From contig CP075364.1 of assembly GCA_019454105.1 (NCBI GenBank), positions 871,362 through 935,361 on the forward strand: DNA of 64,000 nucleotides, in the 5' to 3' direction. Below the pieces are notes generated by a model. That model was not told the origin of the DNA. It saw only the letters and a list, made by a program, of their open reading frames with translations, and made no database searches. Of this stretch, positions 54,970 to 63,162 are shown piece by piece. Both the position numbers and the translations under genes were made by a program. Each line of letters starts with the position of its first letter. Positions within the stretch are counted from its first letter, which is position 1. The stretch is from Fimbriimonadaceae bacterium. GTDB taxonomy: Bacteria > Armatimonadota > Fimbriimonadia > Fimbriimonadales > Fimbriimonadaceae.

Positions 54970-55263
54970 TTAACCTTCTTCGCTTCGACTCCTATGGCCC
55001 GGCGCAAGCGTGATGCTGGCCAGATAATCGCGGAGCCTGACTTGGTCCTCTTCGGTGAGGCGCGCCTTGAGCCCTCGTTCTAACCGAGACTTTTCGGTAG
55101 CCCGGCTCCAACAGGCCTGGTCTGCACAGACGTAAGCGCCCCGGCCCGGGCCCGGACGTCCATTCGTCACCGACCACCCGTCCCCATCTCGGCCCACCCT
55201 GAGCAACTCTGACTGAAGAGCGCGCTGGCGGCAGACCACGCAGGTCCGGACCGGTGGGCCTAT
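54970..55263 (-). CDS. YlxR-family RNA-binding protein, apparent ATA start
   Basis: A small nucleic-acid-binding protein (DUF448) usually encoded between nusA and infB, exactly as here. The core reads RTCVVCRQRALQSELLRV and GRGAYVCADQACWSRA. No ATG, GTG or TTG lies near the homologous start; the nearest is TTG 55347, which would add 28 residues overlapping nusA. The ATA at 55263-55261 overlaps the nusA stop as ATAG and lies 10 nt after GGGAGG, giving a 97-residue protein with the expected N-terminus. This is the second such case in the window. Confidence 0.85.
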   Translation of the reverse strand: MGPPVRTCVVCRQRALQSELLRVGRDGDGWSVTNGRPGPGRGAYVCADQACWSRATEKSRLERGLKARLTEEDQVRLRDYLASITLAPGHRSRSEEG

Positions 55264-56333
55264 CCTGACTTGGCCTCCCGGTTCTCGTGCGGGATCCCCG
55301 CCTTCTCCGCCGCTGCCTGCGACTCGCTTCGAATGTCGATCTTCCAATCCGTGAGCCTGTGGGCGAGGCGGACGTTCTGCCCCCCCCGACCAATGGCTAG
55401 CGAGAGCTGCGTATCGGGCACGATCACGTACGCGCTCTTCTCTTCTTCGTTCAGCCGGATCGAGTTCACCTTCGCTGGACTGAGGGCGTTCATGATGTAC
55501 TGCTTCGTGTCGGCGCTGTAAGGGACAACGTCGACCTTCTCGGGCCGTAGCTCGTCCATGATCGACTGGATGCGGCCGCCCCGCTGACCGACGCAGGCCC
55601 CGACGGCGTCGACGCGCTCATCGTGACTGAGAACGGCGACCTTCGACCTCTGTCCCGGCTCCCGGGCCACGCTCATGATCTCGACGATCCCTTCCGCCAC
55701 TTCTGGCACTTCCATTTCGACCAGCTTGCGCAGCAAGTTGGGATGTGACCGGCTGACGATGACCCTGAACCCACGGAACGACTCGTCTATCCGGAGCACG
55801 TACACCCGCAACCGTTCGTTCGGGCGATAGTCGTCGGTTCCGACCTGTTCCCGCTTGGGAAGCTCGACCTCGTGCCTGCCGACCTGCACGATGATGTTCT
55901 GCTCCTCGCGCCGGGCGACGAGGCCGCTCACAATGTCTCCGACCGAGTCGCTGAACTGGTCATGGATCCGACGCAACTCGGCTTCTCGAAGCTTCTGTTG
56001 CAAAACCTGCTTGAACGTTTGGGCGGCGATCCGGCCGAAAGTGTTCGTGTCGATCTCGATCGCGACGAAGTCGCCGATCTGGCTGTCCGGGCTGTGCTTC
56101 TTGGCAGCGTCGAGCCCGATCTGGACCGCCGGATCCAGCACCTCGCCGACGACCTCCTTCTCCACGACCGCGCCACTTTTCTTCGTCGGATCCAGCCGGA
56201 CGATGGCCTCCCCGTGGGAATTCTTGAACTTCTTGTACGCAACAGCCAAAGCCAACTCAAGCTCCTGCTTGAGTTCGTCGACCGGGATTTCCCGCTCGGT
56301 CGCAATCTGCTTCAGTTCGTGCAAGATGTCCAT
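55260..56333 (-). CDS. nusA: Transcription termination/antitermination factor NusA
   Basis: A 357-residue RNA polymerase-binding factor. It has the N-terminal domain (MDILHELKQIATEREIP, then LELALAVAYKKFKN), an S1 domain with VSGLVARREEQNIIVQVG, and two KH domains (DAVGACVGQRGGRIQSIMDEL and SLAIGRGGQNVRLAHRLTDW). The two C-terminal acidic repeats of E. coli NusA are absent, as in most non-proteobacteria. The start at 56333 has GGAGG 7 nt upstream. The leader holds a long hairpin. rimP, which usually precedes it, is missing. Confidence 0.96.
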   Translation of the reverse strand: MDILHELKQIATEREIPVDELKQELELALAVAYKKFKNSHGEAIVRLDPTKKSGAVVEKEVVGEVLDPAVQIGLDAAKKHSPDSQIGDFVAIEIDTNTFGRIAAQTFKQVLQQKLREAELRRIHDQFSDSVGDIVSGLVARREEQNIIVQVGRHEVELPKREQVGTDDYRPNERLRVYVLRIDESFRGFRVIVSRSHPNLLRKLVEMEVPEVAEGIVEIMSVAREPGQRSKVAVLSHDERVDAVGACVGQRGGRIQSIMDELRPEKVDVVPYSADTKQYIMNALSPAKVNSIRLNEEEKSAYVIVPDTQLSLAIGRGGQNVRLAHRLTDWKIDIRSESQAAAEKAGIPHENREAKSG

Positions 56334-56359
56334 TGCTGCCTCCATCAGGCTCCCTGACG

Positions 56360-56394
56360 AGAACCGGGGCTGCCTCAAGGCCAGCCCCGGTTCT
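56360..56394 (-). promoter_or_regulatory. Long hairpin in the nusA leader
   Basis: A 13-bp perfect inverted repeat (AGAACCGGGGCTG and its complement) with a 9-nt loop, 27-61 nt before the nusA ATG and downstream of the promoter box. There is no T-run. It may be an RNA control or processing structure in the leader. Confidence 0.6.
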
Positions 56395-56417
56395 GTCGGT
56401 CTGCCAGTTGTGACCTT

Positions 56418-56426
56418 AATATAGCA
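56418..56426 (-). promoter_or_regulatory. Extended -10 box of nusA (TGCTATATT)
   Basis: TGCTATATT on the minus strand, about 85 nt before the nusA ATG. The plus-strand reading of the same bases gives TAATAT, so the site could serve folB in the other direction too. No -35 is obvious. Confidence 0.55.
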
Positions 56427-56475
56427 CATGACCGGCACACCTACCGGTACCTCCGTCTGCCAGAATGCACCTAAC

Positions 56476-56871
56476 ATGGTCGAAGTGTTCGTCAGAGGAT
56501 TGGACTTCTATGGCCACCACGGAGTCACTGACGAAGAACAGGCAATCGGTCACCGTTATCTGGCCAACGTGACCGCCGTCTTGGACGATACGGTGCTTCA
56601 AACCGACGACATCGAGGACACCGTCGACTATGCGAACTTGGCCATGGTCATGCTTCAAGTGAGCTCCGAGTCCCGGTTCCGCACGGTCGAGTCGCTGGCG
56701 GCGGCGTATTGTCAGAAGGCCCTGAAGGTTTTTCCGCCGATCATGGAGATCCAAGTCGAGATCGCCAAACAGATGCCTCCTGCACCTATCATTGCCGAAG
56801 CGACCGGTGTGCGCCTCCAGCTGAGGCGAAGAGCCGAACCGCGCGAGCCTGACCCGAGCGATATCGTCTAA
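56476..56871 (+). CDS. folB: Dihydroneopterin aldolase
   Basis: A folate-pathway enzyme that cleaves dihydroneopterin to hydroxymethyl-dihydropterin. It has 131 residues, with the family start VEVFVRGLDFYGHHGVTDEEQAIGHRY, the catalytic region TVDYANLAMVM, and RFRTVESLAAAYCQ near the end. An in-frame ATG at 56428 would add 16 residues that relatives lack; a TAATAT box 5 nt before it means this longer form cannot be ruled out. ispH follows after 5 bp, so the two are cotranscribed. Confidence 0.88.
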   Translation: MVEVFVRGLDFYGHHGVTDEEQAIGHRYLANVTAVLDDTVLQTDDIEDTVDYANLAMVMLQVSSESRFRTVESLAAAYCQKALKVFPPIMEIQVEIAKQMPPAPIIAEATGVRLQLRRRAEPREPDPSDIV

Positions 56872-56876
56872 AGACC

Positions 56877-57835
<959 letters not shown>

Positions 57836-57839
<4 letters not shown>

Positions 57840-58951
57840 GCCCGCTTCGTCGTCGTCGTCAAGTTCTGCTTCATCGTGCCCATCATCGGGCTCGAGGTGG
57901 TCACGTTCGACGTCGAAGTGGACTCGCGCGGAAGGCCGGTGGCGATGTCGACCACAGACTTGCCGGTGACCTTGAGCTCCATCGTCATCTTCATCTCTCG
58001 GGGCATGTTCGCCGGAGCCTTGGACTTCCCTTCTGCGTCTTTCGGCGGTTCCGGCATCCGAATGACCATGACGGGCGCGCCTTGAACCGTGAACTCGATC
58101 GTGGCGGTGCCAGCCTTCCGATCGATCGCCCGAAGCGTGTACTGGGCCGGGAGCTTGGCGTTGGTCCAGTTCATGCCCGAGGCCCCGGCTCCTGCCGTCA
58201 TTTTTGCGAGGTCGATCTCGCTCTTCCAAGTGTCGCCGATCTTGGCCGGCCCGTCTGGAAAAGTCAGCCCCATGAACCCGAAAAAGTTGGCCAAGGAGTC
58301 TGACATCTGCATCATGTTCACCGAAGCCTTGTCGTCCGCCATGCGCCCGTTCTGCGAGTACTTCAAGGTCACTTCGCGCCCTTCCGCCGCCTTGGTCATG
58401 TTCTGCACCATCGTGGCGGCAGGGTCGTTCGCGTCTGCGTTGACCTTCACGTTCGAGGTCTTCATGTTGATGGACGCCACGCCGTTCTCCACAGCGGCAA
58501 CTTTGAACGTGGACTCCGAACTCATGGTGATCTTCGAGGTTCGGGGTTTAGCGGCGTCTTTGGTCTGACCGCCCATCCCTGACGGCATCGTCGACTCGGT
58601 CGTGCCCGTCATCGAGTTGACAAACTTGAACGACTCCCCTTCCTTGAACGCGAGGGCGAGCAGGACCGTCGAATCCTCCGAAGTGGAAGCTCCGGCCGGA
58701 GTGGTCGGATCCGTCCTCCTCTCGGTGACCGCTCCGCGCCCTTCCGGTTGAGCGACGTTCGGAGTCGCGTCGGTCTTACCAGGTTCCGGAGCCGAAGCCG
58801 GTGACGAAGCTCCGTTCGGATCGCTCGAGAGATCGCGGGAGTTGGCCGGATCGTCGGCGCGCACAACGCCCCGACCTTCTGAGTCTTGGCACCCGACAGC
58901 AAGCACGGTCACTGCCGCCAAAGCGGCCCAAAGACTGTGTTGAGGCTTCAC
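57836..58951 (-). CDS. Lipoprotein of unknown function (DUF6263-like)
   Basis: From GTG 58951 the protein has 371 residues and a lipobox (AAVTVLAVGCQ), so it is membrane-anchored. A Pro/Ser/Thr-rich linker of about 80 residues follows, then a beta-rich domain beginning TVLLALAFKEGESFKFVNSM and continuing with NFFGFMGLTFPDGPAKIGDTW. It resembles DUF6263-type lipoproteins, whose role is unknown. The GTG overlaps the lipoate-ligase stop (GTGA), and TATAAG ends 6 nt before it, so both coupled and separate transcription are possible. Confidence 0.75.
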
Positions 58952-59637
58952 AACACGCTTATACTCTGGTCGTTGCCGCCTGGTGGCCACATTGGGCCTA
59001 GGGCCCTTTCCAGGGTAGAGGCCAGGTCGTCTGGCCGCAAGGATGTCCAATGCGGGAGAGCTGGCTGAAGGAAGACCGTTGCCGGATCGACCAAGGGAGG
59101 CCGGGCAGGGACGCTGGCCTGCAGGAGACAAGCCGTCGGACCGATCCTCAGAGCGCAGCCGCAGACCTTTTGCCCGTCCGAGCCGACGATATCGAGACCG
59201 TAGGCAGAGGCGAAGCAGTCGGCCGAACCCGTCTCCAGGCGCCGTCTGTCGACGTCCTCCGCCATCTGGGCGCTCAGCCCGCAGGCGCGCAGAGCTTCCA
59301 AGAGCGGCCCTGTGACCGCCCTGTAGACGCACTTCAGGCTTCGCTCACGCCCTGGCGGCACGCCCAGAGCCGCAAGAGGAACCGCCAAGCCGACAGTCAC
59401 GTCGTGGCCGTGAAGCACAGCCCGCCCCCCTGTTGGCCGGTTGATCCAGGGCACATCGGTCCCTGGAGCCAGCGCCCTCTTCGGACTTTGGAACCGACCC
59501 AGGGTCACCCAGGGCCCTTCCCACGTGTAGATCCGGGCTCCAGCGATCCCGGATTCAGCTGCTTCCCATAGCCGCTCGTCCCGAGCCATGTTCTTGGGGC
59601 CGGACGACGGGCCATCCACCACGACCTGGACTCTCAC
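58948..59637 (-). CDS. Lipoate-protein ligase / octanoyltransferase, LplA/LipM family
   Basis: The enzyme attaches lipoate or octanoate to lipoyl domains. It has 229 residues. INRPTGGRAVLHGHDVTVGL is the substrate-binding motif. ADCFASAYGLDIVG, with the conserved Lys in GQKVCGCALR, completes the core. Whether it is a ligase (LplA) or a LipM-type transferase is not decided by the sequence I can read. Lipoylated GcvH is a likely client, since gcvPB lies 2 kb away. The GTG start overlaps the ABM gene stop (GTGA). Confidence 0.83.
   Translation of the reverse strand: MRVQVVVDGPSSGPKNMARDERLWEAAESGIAGARIYTWEGPWVTLGRFQSPKRALAPGTDVPWINRPTGGRAVLHGHDVTVGLAVPLAALGVPPGRERSLKCVYRAVTGPLLEALRACGLSAQMAEDVDRRRLETGSADCFASAYGLDIVGSDGQKVCGCALRIGPTACLLQASVPARPPLVDPATVFLQPALPHWTSLRPDDLASTLERALGPMWPPGGNDQSISVL
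58958..58963 (-). promoter_or_regulatory. Leaderless-type -10 box (TATAAG) inside lplA
   Basis: TATAAG on the minus strand ends 6 nt before GTG 58951, inside the end of the upstream gene. Confidence 0.5.
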
Positions 59638-60206
59638 AGAACTCTTTGGTAGAGATCGACCTTGTACATCGTGTTCTTAGGCATTGATTGCTGCCATGCC
59701 GCCTTCGAATCCCAATAAACTAGTCCCAAAATCTCTTCCTCGACCTCGGTGAGCTGCCCGATCAGGCTCCCAAGAAAACCGGGGATGAACGCCAGCTCGG
59801 CAAAGATCGTTTGCAGCTCATCAGTAAGATCCTTGCCCATGCCTGGATCGGCGATCCGCTTGCTGACCGACATGAACTCAGAGACCTTGATCTCCTCGAG
59901 AGGCCGTCCGCTCTGGGCCAGGACCCGAAACCTCAGAATGTCCGGCGGTTCGCTCAGGATCTCTTGGATCACCTCCATCACAGGCGAGCGGACCAGCGAT
60001 TCGAAAGCCCGAAACGAGTCCTCTTCCCTCTGGTAGTGCGAGACGGTCAAGAAGCAGAACGGGTCGTCGTGCTGTTCCCAAAGCGTCGCCGAGACGAATC
60101 CAGGGACGTCCTTGACCACGTTTAACATCTTCTGTCTGATCGACGCCAGTCGGGCCAGATCGATCTCAATGAAGCGGGCATGTCCCAGCACGACGACGTC
60201 GTTCAT
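59634..60206 (-). CDS. Tandem ABM-type (dimeric alpha/beta barrel) protein
   Basis: A 190-residue protein made of two ABM-like units. The first contains VVKDVPGFVSATLWEQHDDP and FLTVSHYQREEDSFRAFES, the second AELAFIPGFLGSLIGQLTEV and ILGLVYWDSKAAWQQSMP. Such domains occur in small monooxygenases, but no cofactor residues stand out. ATG 60206 is chosen; TATAAA ends exactly 7 nt before it. It is the first gene of a three-gene run with the lipoate ligase and the lipoprotein. Confidence 0.75.
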   Translation of the reverse strand: MNDVVVLGHARFIEIDLARLASIRQKMLNVVKDVPGFVSATLWEQHDDPFCFLTVSHYQREEDSFRAFESLVRSPVMEVIQEILSEPPDILRFRVLAQSGRPLEEIKVSEFMSVSKRIADPGMGKDLTDELQTIFAELAFIPGFLGSLIGQLTEVEEEILGLVYWDSKAAWQQSMPKNTMYKVDLYQRVL

Positions 60207-60213
60207 CTCAAGC

Positions 60214-60219
60214 TTTATA
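60214..60219 (-). promoter_or_regulatory. Leaderless-type -10 box (TATAAA)
   Basis: TATAAA on the minus strand ends 7 nt before ATG 60206. No -35 at the usual distance. Confidence 0.6.
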
Positions 60220-60284
60220 CCGGGAGAGGCGCGTTTTCTATTCAGGAGAGTCTGCGAATCGACATCTGGCGGTCAGGGGAGCGG

Positions 60285-61478
60285 TCAGCGAACAATGAAT
60301 TCGACGAGATCCTGACCGTGGCACCAGACGGCCACAGCCCCGACCCCGGTCTGCCGAACACGATAACGTCCCTTGAGGACTCCGTTGGGCCCTCGATAGC
60401 GGTTCGCATCGCCGGTAGAGTCAAGTTCTCGCCGTGTCTTGGTAGTGGTCACGGGATCAATGCGAACGTCGACCGTGCTGAAGCTGTTGGCTTGGTAGTC
60501 GTACAAATCCAGAGTCTGGGAGAAGACTCCTCCGTTAACCATCTTTCCACTCGCGGCAAAGGTCAGTCGATTGATCTTGGTGTAGCTCGTTTGACCGTCG
60601 ATCTCGACAGTCACCGGCGCGACTTGAGTGTTGGGGACGAAAAACCGGCAAACCACCAACTCCTGTCCGTCATCGACCAACAGCTCGGGCAGACCGCCGG
60701 CTTGGATCCGGCCCAAGCGAACAACGAGTGATTGCGGGGCAACTCTTTGCTTGGGCCCGGGCAGGACTTCAAAGGATCTGAGCGGGCCGGGAACGGCCGC
60801 GAGCGGGATGACCTGCAGCACAGACCCGTCGGTTGGGGAAAGACGCAACACGTTGTTGACGAAGTCGAGACCGTAAAGCTTGTCGTCGAAGGCCCCAAAG
60901 TCCGCCAGACCCCGATATGGAAGGCCAATCTGGCCCACGAAACTGCTCGGAACCGGATACCCCTTGAAGAACAAGCTTCCGTCCGTGACCGCGTTGGCGT
61001 CGACTGCGAAAAACTCGCCCGCGACAAACCCGGCCCCATCGTTGTCGTACGCCGTGTTTCCGGTTTGTGCGATCACTCCGTTTGATGGATCGATCTGCCC
61101 CCAGTTCGTCGAGGTCCCAGCGACAGAGCCCCAAGCCACATAGAGAGACTCGCCGTCCGACACCAAAGACTCTGCCACCACTGAAGATCCTTGGAACGTG
61201 ACTGGCGAGGAGTCCGAAATTGTGCCAGTCGCTGGATCCACTTTTCCTATAAACCGGTTCGAAGACACGACATAGACGCCATACATCTGCCCTCGGTGCC
61301 ATGCGGTGTCTGAGACAAACGCTCCTGGATTGTCGGCGGCCAAGGTCACGAACGACGCGCCGTCAGGGCTGTAGACGAGCCACTTGGCTGTGTCCGTACG
61401 AAAGGTCAGAAAGCCTTCTTGCCCCAAACTGGAGAGACAAAGTCCAAGGGCGACGGCTGAAAGAAGGTCTCTTCTCAC
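60285..61478 (-). CDS. Secreted propeller-like protein with shared C-terminal domain
   Basis: A 397-residue protein with a signal peptide (LLSAVALGLCLSSLGQ). Residues about 25-240 contain repeated short motifs (KVDPATGTI, QIDPSNGVI, RLSPTDGSV), as in small beta-propellers. Residues 246-397 form the shared domain: VAPQSLVVRLGRIQAGGL, RFFVPNTQVAPVTVEI, then SGKMVNGGVFSQTLDLYDY. The start is GTG 61478. I do not know its function; it seems to belong to a family of exported proteins of this organism. Confidence 0.75.
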   Translation of the reverse strand: MRRDLLSAVALGLCLSSLGQEGFLTFRTDTAKWLVYSPDGASFVTLAADNPGAFVSDTAWHRGQMYGVYVVSSNRFIGKVDPATGTISDSSPVTFQGSSVVAESLVSDGESLYVAWGSVAGTSTNWGQIDPSNGVIAQTGNTAYDNDGAGFVAGEFFAVDANAVTDGSLFFKGYPVPSSFVGQIGLPYRGLADFGAFDDKLYGLDFVNNVLRLSPTDGSVLQVIPLAAVPGPLRSFEVLPGPKQRVAPQSLVVRLGRIQAGGLPELLVDDGQELVVCRFFVPNTQVAPVTVEIDGQTSYTKINRLTFAASGKMVNGGVFSQTLDLYDYQANSFSTVDVRIDPVTTTKTRRELDSTGDANRYRGPNGVLKGRYRVRQTGVGAVAVWCHGQDLVEFIVR

Positions 61479-61567
61479 GGGCCGATTCTCGCAGATGGGA
61501 CTGTCGAATTACCTGCCAAGAGTCCAACGATGGCAATTCCTGGCCCAATTACCGGGTGGACGAAACT

Positions 61568-63058
61568 TCAAACAGGGACGCCGGTCCTCATCCTCGTCCA
61601 CTTGACGTCCAGATTCTTGACCGCCGCCGCCTCGTCCAACCGTCCCACGATCTGGCTCTCCGGAGCAGCCCGCAAGGCTTCGGGATTGACTTTGGCCTCT
61701 TCGCAAATCGCGATCAAGGCGTCGCAAAAGGCGTCTAAGGTCTCCTTGCACTCGGTCTCGGTCGGCTCGATCATCAGCGCCTCGGGCACGATGAGCGGGA
61801 AGTAGTTGGTCGGCGGGTGGAAGCCATGATCGATCAACCGCTTGCTGATATCGAGGGCCCGTACGCCAAGCTTCTTGTACTCTTGGGCCGTAAGGACGCA
61901 CTCGTGCATGCAGGGGCGATCGTGGGCGGGCGGAAGATGCCCCCGCAGCCTTGCCATCACATAGTTTGCGTTGAGCACGGCAAACCGGCTGATGTGGGGC
62001 AGCCTCTCACGCCCATAAGCCAAAAGGTACGTCAAGGCCCGGACCGCCATCAGGAACTGGCCATGGAACGAACTGACCCGACCGACGCTGAGAGGTCTGG
62101 CTCGGTCGAACTTCGGGGCCCCGTCCTCGTCCCTCTTGAGCACCGGAGCCGGAAGGAACGGCTCGAGGTGGCTCTTGACACCGATCGCGCCACAACCCGG
62201 GCCACCACCGCCATGAGGGGTGCTAAAAGTCTTGTGCAAGTTCAAGTGCATGCAGTCGAAACCGTGATCGCCTGGCCGAGTGGTGCCGACCATCGCGTTC
62301 ATATTGGCCCCGTCGCAAAACACCTGGCCACCGGCCGCGTGGACCATTTCGCAGATTTTCGCGATGCTCCGTTCGAAAAGCCCCAAAGTCGATGGGTTCG
62401 TGACCATGAAGGCGGCAACGCTGTCGTCCAGGGCCCGTTCGAGCGCCTCCAGGTCGCAGTCTCCTTGCGCGTCGGTCGGGATCGTTCGAACCTCGTAGCC
62501 GCATCGGGCCGCGCTCGCTGGGTTGGTGCCGTGTGCCGAGTCGGGCACGAGAACCACGCGCCGGGAATCGCCCTGTCCCCGGCTCTCATGATAGGCCTTG
62601 ACAAGCATCAGGCAAGTGAGCTCCCCGTGCGCCCCTGCGACCGGTTGCATCGAGATCTCGTCGAACCCAGTGATCTCCTTCAAGAAGTCGTGCACCCCGG
62701 CGATGACCTCCAGGGCTCCCGGCACGGTGGACTCCGGTTGCAGCGGATGCAGCATGGCGAACCCGCTCAGCCCTGCGGTCCGCTCATTGATCTTCGGGTT
62801 GTACTTCATCGTGCAGGAGCCGAGCGGATAGAAGCCGGTCTCGATCCCATAGTTCAGGTGGCTCAGGTTCGTGAAGTGACGAAGCAGCTCCAGCTCGCTC
62901 ACTTCGGGCCATTCGACCGCCGTCCTCTGACGCCCGACCGCTGACGCGAGATCCACTTCTGGTGTGTCTGCTTCAGGCAGGTTGCAACCGATCCTTCCCT
63001 TCCGGGTCTTCTCGAAGATGAGTCGGGGCTCAGGAACGGACTTCGTGCGGCTCGCCAT
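61568..63058 (-). CDS. gcvPB: Glycine dehydrogenase (decarboxylating), subunit 2
   Basis: The P-protein B subunit of the glycine cleavage system. It has 496 residues. YPLGSCTMKYNPKINE, VAGAHGELTCLMLVKAYH, the PLP lysine in HLNLHKTFSTPHGGGGPG, and SSFHGQFLMAVRALTYLL are diagnostic. Subunit 1 (gcvPA), GcvT and GcvH are not in the window. A TAAACT box lies 11 nt before the ATG, giving a very short leader. The nearby lipoate ligase could serve the system's H protein. Confidence 0.95.
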   Translation of the reverse strand: MASRTKSVPEPRLIFEKTRKGRIGCNLPEADTPEVDLASAVGRQRTAVEWPEVSELELLRHFTNLSHLNYGIETGFYPLGSCTMKYNPKINERTAGLSGFAMLHPLQPESTVPGALEVIAGVHDFLKEITGFDEISMQPVAGAHGELTCLMLVKAYHESRGQGDSRRVVLVPDSAHGTNPASAARCGYEVRTIPTDAQGDCDLEALERALDDSVAAFMVTNPSTLGLFERSIAKICEMVHAAGGQVFCDGANMNAMVGTTRPGDHGFDCMHLNLHKTFSTPHGGGGPGCGAIGVKSHLEPFLPAPVLKRDEDGAPKFDRARPLSVGRVSSFHGQFLMAVRALTYLLAYGRERLPHISRFAVLNANYVMARLRGHLPPAHDRPCMHECVLTAQEYKKLGVRALDISKRLIDHGFHPPTNYFPLIVPEALMIEPTETECKETLDAFCDALIAICEEAKVNPEALRAAPESQIVGRLDEAAAVKNLDVKWTRMRTGVPV

Positions 63059-63069
63059 AAAGACGACTT

Positions 63070-63075
63070 AGTTTA
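63070..63075 (-). promoter_or_regulatory. Candidate -10 box for gcvPB
   Basis: TAAACT on the minus strand, 11 nt before ATG 63058, the same spacing as TAAGAT before sucD. Confidence 0.4.
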
Positions 63076-63149
63076 CCGACCGTCGGGCTGGGTCGTCTCG
63101 TGACCTGGCCACCTGTCCTGGGCCAGCCACAGGCCAAAGAAGTCAAGGG

Positions 63150-63155
63150 TAGAGT
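63150..63155 (+). promoter_or_regulatory. Leaderless-type -10 box (TAGAGT)
   Basis: TAGAGT ends 7 nt before GTG 63163. Confidence 0.5.
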
Positions 63156-63162
63156 TCACCCT

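Noticed and set aside
56428-56475. 16-residue N-terminal extension of FolB
   Set aside because: Relatives start at the VEVFVRGLDFYG segment; the extension is Thr/Pro-rich and not conserved-looking. It is kept only as an alternative.
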